Positions 59,553-64,000 of a stretch of DNA of 64,000 bases are shown here, in pieces; the stretch's first letter is position 1, and each line of letters opens with the position of its first letter. Below the pieces are notes generated by a model that did no database searches, had not been told where the DNA came from, and saw only the letters and a program-made list of their open reading frames with translations. The translations under genes and the position numbers were made by a program. Source of the DNA: CAYVHU01 sp964451415 (lineage in GTDB: Bacteria > Pseudomonadota > Alphaproteobacteria > Rhodospirillales > Magnetovibrionaceae); contig CAYVHU010000010.1 of the NCBI GenBank assembly GCA_964451415.1, positions 1-64,000 on the forward strand, in the 5' to 3' direction.

Positions 59553-59930
59553 ATGGCAGACGAAAAAAGTCTCGAACTAGACGAACTGGAAGACGAGCCC
59601 ACCGCGCCGCGTGATGAAGACGCGGAACGGGACAGCGGCGTGTCCTTTGCCGAAATGGCAGATATATCGGAAATCCCGCGCAACGCCCGGGACTTGGAGG
59701 CCGTCTACGACATTCCCGTGCAGGTGTCCGCCGTTCTGGGCAAGGCGACCATGCAGGTCAGCCAACTTTTAAAGCTGGGCCGCGGCGCGGTGGTGGAGTT
59801 GGACCGCAAGGTAGGGGAAGCCATCGACATCTACGTCAACAACCGTCTGGTGGCACGTGGCGAAGTGGTGGTGGTCGAAGAACGTCTGGGCGTCACCATG
59901 ACGGAAATCATCAAAACCGACCGCACTTAG
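59553..59930 (+). CDS. fliN: Flagellar motor switch protein FliN
   Basis: A 125-residue C-ring protein with an acidic N-terminus and the SpoA domain: LEAVYDIPVQVSAVLGKATMQVSQLLKLGRGAVVELDRKVGEAIDIYVNNRLVARGEVVVVEERLGVTMTEI-type sequence. GAGGAG lies upstream. Forms the base of the C-ring with FliM, which is encoded far away at 10 kb. Confidence 0.97.
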   Translation: MADEKSLELDELEDEPTAPRDEDAERDSGVSFAEMADISEIPRNARDLEAVYDIPVQVSAVLGKATMQVSQLLKLGRGAVVELDRKVGEAIDIYVNNRLVARGEVVVVEERLGVTMTEIIKTDRT

Positions 59931-59946
59931 GATTTAGAGACGCTTA

Positions 59947-60756
59947 ATGGCTGACAATCCCATCCAGATCACCAAGGCCAAATCAGCCACCGACATCGCT
60001 ACGATCGTCGGCTTGATCGGCGGTTTCGGACTTGTGGTTTCGGCCATCTTCTCTGGCGGCTCACCGAAATCGTTCATCAATATTCCATCCGTCATGATCG
60101 TGTTCGGCGGGACCTTTTTCATCACCATGATGTGTTTCTCGCTCCAAGAAATGCTGCGCACCCTTAAAACCATCATGAAAACCGTTTCCTACTCTTCACG
60201 CGATCCCTCCGAAGCCGCCATCCAGGTCTTGCAAATCGCCGAACTGGCGCGTCGTCAGGGCGTCTTGTCCCTGCAAACCTTGTTGAAGGAATTGGAAAGC
60301 GAGCCTTTGCTGCACAAAGGCATGAGCATGGTGGTGGACGGAACCCCCGGCGAAGAAGTCGAAGTCGTCTTGAAAAAGGATATGATGTCCACCATTCAGC
60401 GCCATCAAAAAAGTGCCAGCGTCCTCAAGAAAGCCGCCGAATTCGCACCCGCCATGGGCCTCATCGGAACGCTCATCGGACTGGTGCAGATGCTGGGAAA
60501 TCTGTCGGACCCCTCGACCATCGGCCCGTCGATGGCGGTGGCGCTGCTGACCACGTTCTACGGTGCGGTCCTGGCCAACATGGTCTTTTCGCCCATGGCG
60601 GCAAAGCTGGAACGAAATTCCGGGGCGGAAGCCATGGTCAACGGCATCTACGTGATGGGGGCCGCATCCGTGGGCCGTCAGGAAAACCCGCGACGGCTGG
60701 AAATGCTGCTCAACAGCGTTCTTTCCCCGGCCAAGCGAATCCAATATTTCGACTGA
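59947..60756 (+). CDS. motA: Stator ion-channel protein MotA (PomA-type)
   Basis: A 269-residue four-helix inner-membrane protein. Helices lie near 17-37, 47-66, 160-190 and 195-215. Conserved features are PSVMIVFGGTFFITMM, the cytoplasmic loop with ELARRQGVLSLQ, and AEFAPAMGLIGTLIGLVQMLGNLSDPSTIGPSMAVALLTTFYGAVLANMVFSPMA. Length is closer to PomA/short MotA than to E. coli MotA, so the ion (H+ or Na+) cannot be assigned. No motB follows; MotB-type genes are at 6.3-7.7 kb. Confidence 0.93.
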   Translation: MADNPIQITKAKSATDIATIVGLIGGFGLVVSAIFSGGSPKSFINIPSVMIVFGGTFFITMMCFSLQEMLRTLKTIMKTVSYSSRDPSEAAIQVLQIAELARRQGVLSLQTLLKELESEPLLHKGMSMVVDGTPGEEVEVVLKKDMMSTIQRHQKSASVLKKAAEFAPAMGLIGTLIGLVQMLGNLSDPSTIGPSMAVALLTTFYGAVLANMVFSPMAAKLERNSGAEAMVNGIYVMGAASVGRQENPRRLEMLLNSVLSPAKRIQYFD

Positions 60757-60770
60757 GGAAACCCGATCCC

Positions 60771-62102
60771 ATGCGCTTACTCATTATCGGCACTTTGGAT
60801 GGACAGGTCGGCGCGGCCAGTCAGATCGCCCTGAAACGCGGAGCGAAAGTCAATCATGTGGATACCGCTGCCGAGGGTCTTGAATTCCTGCGTTCCGGAC
60901 GCGGTGCAGATCTGGTCTTGGCCGATATTCAGGAGGATCTGGCCGCGTTGATTTCAAACCTGGAATCCGAACGCATCGCCGTGCCCGTTGTGGCATGCGG
61001 AATCGGCAACGACACCCACGCCGCCGTGCGCGCCATCAAAGCCGGCGCAAAGGAATACATCCCCCTGCCGCCCGACGCCGAACTGATCGGCGCGGTGCTC
61101 AGCGCGGTCGCGCAAGAACACAGTGAATTCATCCATACCGACGCGCACATGAACGAAATCATGACGCTGGCCAATCAAATCGCACCTTCTGAGGCCTCCA
61201 TCCTCATCACCGGACCCAGCGGCACGGGCAAAGAGGTGATGGCACGTTATCTGCATCACAAAAGCAAACGACGCGAAGGCCCGTTCATCGCCGTCAACTG
61301 CGCCGCCATTCCGGAAAATCTTTTGGAATCTGAACTGTTCGGTTATGAAAAAGGCGCCTTCACGGGCGCCGTCGCCCGGCGCATCGGAAAATTCGAAGAA
61401 GCCAACAACGGCACCTTGCTGCTCGATGAAATCAGCGAAATGGACCCGCGCTTGCAAGCCAAGCTGTTGCGCGTGCTCCAGGAACGCGAAGTCGACCGCA
61501 TCGGCGCCAGCAAGCCGGTCAAGGTGAACGTGCGCATTCTCGCCACATCCAACCGCCTCATGGCCGATGAAGTCGCCAAAGGCACCTTTCGCGAAGATTT
61601 GTATTTCCGTTTGAATGTCGTCTCCCTGGTCTTGCCGCCACTATGCGAACGCCCGGACGACATCGTGCCGCTAAGCCGCCATTTCGCCGCAAAATACACC
61701 GCGTTGAACGCCCTTGCGCCTCGGCCCCTGTCACAAGACGCCTTGGACAAACTGCAAGGGTATGCGTGGCCGGGCAACGTGCGCGAACTGGAAAATACTA
61801 TGCACCGCGCGGTGCTTGTCGCCACCGGCGACGTTATCGACGCCCAGGCCGTCTTGCTCAACACCCCCGCGCGCAAGGCGGAGAGCCGCACGGACGCCTC
61901 CGCGTTGGTCGGGCGAACCGTCTCTGAAGTGGAACGCGAACTGATCATCAACACCCTCGGTCATTGCCTTGGCAACCGCACCCATGCGGCCAACATCTTA
62001 GGCATTTCAATCCGCACACTGCGCAATAAACTCAAACAATATAACGAGGACGGCTTCGCCATCCCCGCTCCCGGCGGCGATGGTGAAGGGGCGCGCATTT
62101 GA
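60771..62102 (+). CDS. flbD: Sigma-54-dependent flagellar activator FlbD
   Basis: A 443-residue enhancer-binding protein. The N-terminal receiver (1-115) keeps the acceptor position D52 but has only D10 of the acidic pocket, and the usual lysine is Leu98, so phosphorylation control is doubtful; FliX controls FlbD in Caulobacter. The AAA+ domain has Walker A GPSGTGKE (148-155), the sigma-54 contact loop GAFTGA (195-200) and Walker B LLLDE (216-220). A Fis-type helix-turn-helix ends the protein (THAANILGISIRTLRNKL). It should act on the sigma-54 promoters listed above. Confidence 0.94.
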   Translation: MRLLIIGTLDGQVGAASQIALKRGAKVNHVDTAAEGLEFLRSGRGADLVLADIQEDLAALISNLESERIAVPVVACGIGNDTHAAVRAIKAGAKEYIPLPPDAELIGAVLSAVAQEHSEFIHTDAHMNEIMTLANQIAPSEASILITGPSGTGKEVMARYLHHKSKRREGPFIAVNCAAIPENLLESELFGYEKGAFTGAVARRIGKFEEANNGTLLLDEISEMDPRLQAKLLRVLQEREVDRIGASKPVKVNVRILATSNRLMADEVAKGTFREDLYFRLNVVSLVLPPLCERPDDIVPLSRHFAAKYTALNALAPRPLSQDALDKLQGYAWPGNVRELENTMHRAVLVATGDVIDAQAVLLNTPARKAESRTDASALVGRTVSEVERELIINTLGHCLGNRTHAANILGISIRTLRNKLKQYNEDGFAIPAPGGDGEGARI

Positions 62103-62145
62103 TCTGCATATTGCACCGGATATGATGTAGGGCCGAAACAAAACC

Positions 62146-64000
62146 ATGGCGGAAGAAAACACCACAACACCAAGCGAAACCGCTTCTTTCGCGGGCCTGC
62201 ATCGCATGCTCAAGGTGATCAAAAAACGCGGCGACATCATCTTGGCGCTGGCCGTCGTGGCCATCTTGGTGGTCCTGATTCTGCCCATGCCGACGTGGCT
62301 TCTCGATATCGGGCTGGCCATATCCATCACTTTTTCCGTGTTGATTCTGATGACCGCGTTGTTTATCGAAAGGCCGTTGGAATTCAACACGTTTCCCACG
62401 GTCCTGCTGCTCGCCACGATGATGCGGCTGGCGTTGAATCTGGCTTCGACTCGTCTCATCCTGGCGCACGGCAACGAAGGAACCGACGCTGCGGGCAGGG
62501 TCATTCAGGCCTTTGGCGGCTTTGTGATGGGTGGTAATTTCGTCATCGGCATCATTGTGTTCATCATTCTCGTGCTGGTGAACTTCATCGTCATCACCAA
62601 AGGGTCGGGGCGCATCGCCGAGGTCTCGGCACGCTTCACCCTGGACGCCATGCCCGGCAAACAGATGGCCATCGACGCGGATCTATCCACCGGTCTGATC
62701 GACGAGGATCTGGCGCGCACGCGCCGCAAGGAACTGGAGGAAGAAAGCAACTTCTTCGGCGCCATGGACGGCGCGTCGAAGTTCGTCCGCGGCGACGCCA
62801 TCGCCGGGCTTTTGATCACCTTCATCAACATCATTGCCGGCATGATCATCGGCGTGGCGCAACACGGCATGACGTTCATAGACGCCGCCAATAATTTTAC
62901 CCGTCTCACCGTCGGCGACGGTTTGGTGACGCAGGTCCCGGCACTGATCGTATCGACCGCGGCAGGCCTGATGGTGACCAAGGCGGGCGTTAGCGGGGCG
63001 ACGGAAAAGGCCTTGTTCCACCAGTTGGGCGGTCAGCCCCGCGCCATGGGGGTCAGTTCTTTCCTGCTCGCAGCACTGGCGCTGCTACCCGGCATTCCCA
63101 TGATGCCGTTCCTCACTTTGGCCGTGCTGACGGGGGGCACGGCGTATGTGACCAACCTCAAAGCGAAACGCGAAATGGCCGAGGTCCAGCAACAAGAACA
63201 AGCCGCCGAGGAGGAGGAAGCCCAGTCCGTCCCCGAAGAACCCATTTCAACGGCCCTGAAAATCGACATGCTGCGTTTGGAACTGGGCTATGGACTATTG
63301 TCGCTGATCAACAATCCGCGTGACGGCAAGCGCCTCACCGACCAGATCAAAGCCCTGCGCCGTCAGATCGCATCCGACATGGGCTTCGTCATGCCGTCGG
63401 TGCGCATTCAAGACAACATGCAGTTGGACGCCAACGCCTATACCTTGCGCTGCAAGGAAATCGAAGCCGGACGCGGCGAGTTGCGTCCCAACATGCTGTT
63501 GGTGATGGACCCACGCGGCGAGGAAATCACCCTGCCCGGCGAGAAAACCGTGGAACCGACGTTCGGCCTGCCCGCCATGTGGATCGACGAACAGAACCGC
63601 GAAGAAGCCCTGTTTCGCGGCTACACCGTCGTCGATCCCGCCACCGTGATTACCACCCACCTGACCGAAGTCATCAAGGACAACATGCCGGAACTGCTGT
63701 CCTATGCGGAAACGCAGAAATTGGTGGACGAATTGGATGAGGCCCATAAAAAACTGGTCGAGGACATGATCCCCAACCAGATTTCCATGGGCGGCGTGCA
63801 ACGCGTCTTGCAGAACCTGCTGGCCGAACGGGTCTCCATTCGCGACCTGCCGACCATCCTGGAAGGCGTGTCGGAGGCCTGCGGCATGACCCGCAACGTG
63901 ACCTTGATCACAGAACACGTTCGCGCGCGCCTAGCGCGCCAGATCAGCGACATGAACGTCAACGACCAAGGCATCGTCGTGCTCTTGTCATTGTCTCCGC
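62146..64000 (+). CDS. flhA: Flagellar export gate protein FlhA (partial, runs off right edge)
   Basis: The first 618 codons of the export-gate protein; family members have about 690-700 residues, so roughly 75-80 are missing beyond the edge. It starts at ATG 62146, the first start after an in-frame TAG. Hydrophobic helices (about 30-330) include the signature VITKGSGRIAEVSARFTLDAMPGKQMAIDADLSTGLID and MRLALNLASTRLIL. The cytoplasmic domain follows after an acidic, Glu/Gln-rich linker near 345-370. The gene stays open to the last base. Follows flbD by 43 bp. Confidence 0.96.
   Translation, partial: MAEENTTTPSETASFAGLHRMLKVIKKRGDIILALAVVAILVVLILPMPTWLLDIGLAISITFSVLILMTALFIERPLEFNTFPTVLLLATMMRLALNLASTRLILAHGNEGTDAAGRVIQAFGGFVMGGNFVIGIIVFIILVLVNFIVITKGSGRIAEVSARFTLDAMPGKQMAIDADLSTGLIDEDLARTRRKELEEESNFFGAMDGASKFVRGDAIAGLLITFINIIAGMIIGVAQHGMTFIDAANNFTRLTVGDGLVTQVPALIVSTAAGLMVTKAGVSGATEKALFHQLGGQPRAMGVSSFLLAALALLPGIPMMPFLTLAVLTGGTAYVTNLKAKREMAEVQQQEQAAEEEEAQSVPEEPISTALKIDMLRLELGYGLLSLINNPRDGKRLTDQIKALRRQIASDMGFVMPSVRIQDNMQLDANAYTLRCKEIEAGRGELRPNMLLVMDPRGEEITLPGEKTVEPTFGLPAMWIDEQNREEALFRGYTVVDPATVITTHLTEVIKDNMPELLSYAETQKLVDELDEAHKKLVEDMIPNQISMGGVQRVLQNLLAERVSIRDLPTILEGVSEACGMTRNVTLITEHVRARLARQISDMNVNDQGIVVLLSLSP

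Overview
The window is about 64 kb from the chromosome of an alphaproteobacterium. FliX, FlbD, SciP, FlaF, FlbT and a DUF6468 protein next to FliM occur together, a set known from Caulobacter and other Alphaproteobacteria. The order flgE-sciP-fliF-fliG-fliH-fliN-motA-flbD-flhA suggests a Rhodospirillales-like, free-living swimmer; that placement is inferred from gene order, not from a marker gene. Most of the window is one flagellar locus with a flagellin-glycosylation island inside it. I see no tRNA, rRNA, CRISPR array, insertion sequence or integrase.

Layout. (1) 0-2.9 kb, minus strand: an MBOAT O-acyltransferase and the spermidine genes speD-speE. (2) 2.9-11.8 kb, minus strand: motor genes fliL, fliM, a DUF6468 gene and a motE-like gene, then cheY, then an Asp-less MotB paralogue, a MotB-type protein, and a very large periplasmic AMIN-like/TPR protein. 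(3) 12-15.5 kb, plus strand: flgF-flgG-flgA-flgH; then dksA and fliX on the minus strand. (4) 16.9-26.4 kb, plus strand: a first hook-type gene (flgE family), flgI, flgJ, a flgN-like gene, flgK, flgL, flaF and an unrecognised coiled-coil gene. (5) 26.5-39.2 kb, minus strand: two flagellins with identical ends, a Maf-type (DUF115) glycosyltransferase, and nine sugar genes that include a WbpG/HisF/HisH-like amidination trio. (6) 39.4-42.7 kb, plus strand: flbT, a neuB-like nonulosonate synthase and an asnB-like gene. (7) 42.7-50.3 kb: four TPR proteins with glycosyltransferase-like C-termini (one GT41/OGT-like, three GT9-like). (8) 50.5-64 kb, plus strand: fliK, flgD, a second and larger flgE, sciP, fliF, fliG, fliH, fliN, motA, flbD and the start of flhA, which runs off the right edge.

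How it works together. Regulation looks Caulobacter-like. Three strong and one weaker GG-N10-GC sigma-54 promoters precede flgF, the first flgE, flgI and fliK. About 65-115 bp upstream of each lies a CGGCA-N5-TGCCG palindrome or a degenerate copy of it, and a further copy lies before fliF. I propose these as FlbD-binding sites; FlbD (60.8 kb) and its partner FliX (16.2 kb) are both encoded here. TTAA-N7-TTAA-like boxes before fliL, sciP and fliF are candidate CtrA sites. Both flagellin mRNAs share a 20-nt leader that can fold over the Shine-Dalgarno sequence, and flbT, whose Caulobacter homologue acts on flagellin mRNA leaders, is the divergent neighbour. The sugar genes plausibly make an activated nonulosonic acid, perhaps acetamidino-substituted, which Maf and/or the TPR transferases could attach to flagellin.

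The least described features are the two-MotB plus AMIN-like/TPR periplasmic module, the palindrome/sigma-54 architecture, the glycosylation island with its four TPR transferases, and several short tandem repeats of 11-18 bp at 2-4 copies in and around flagellar genes.
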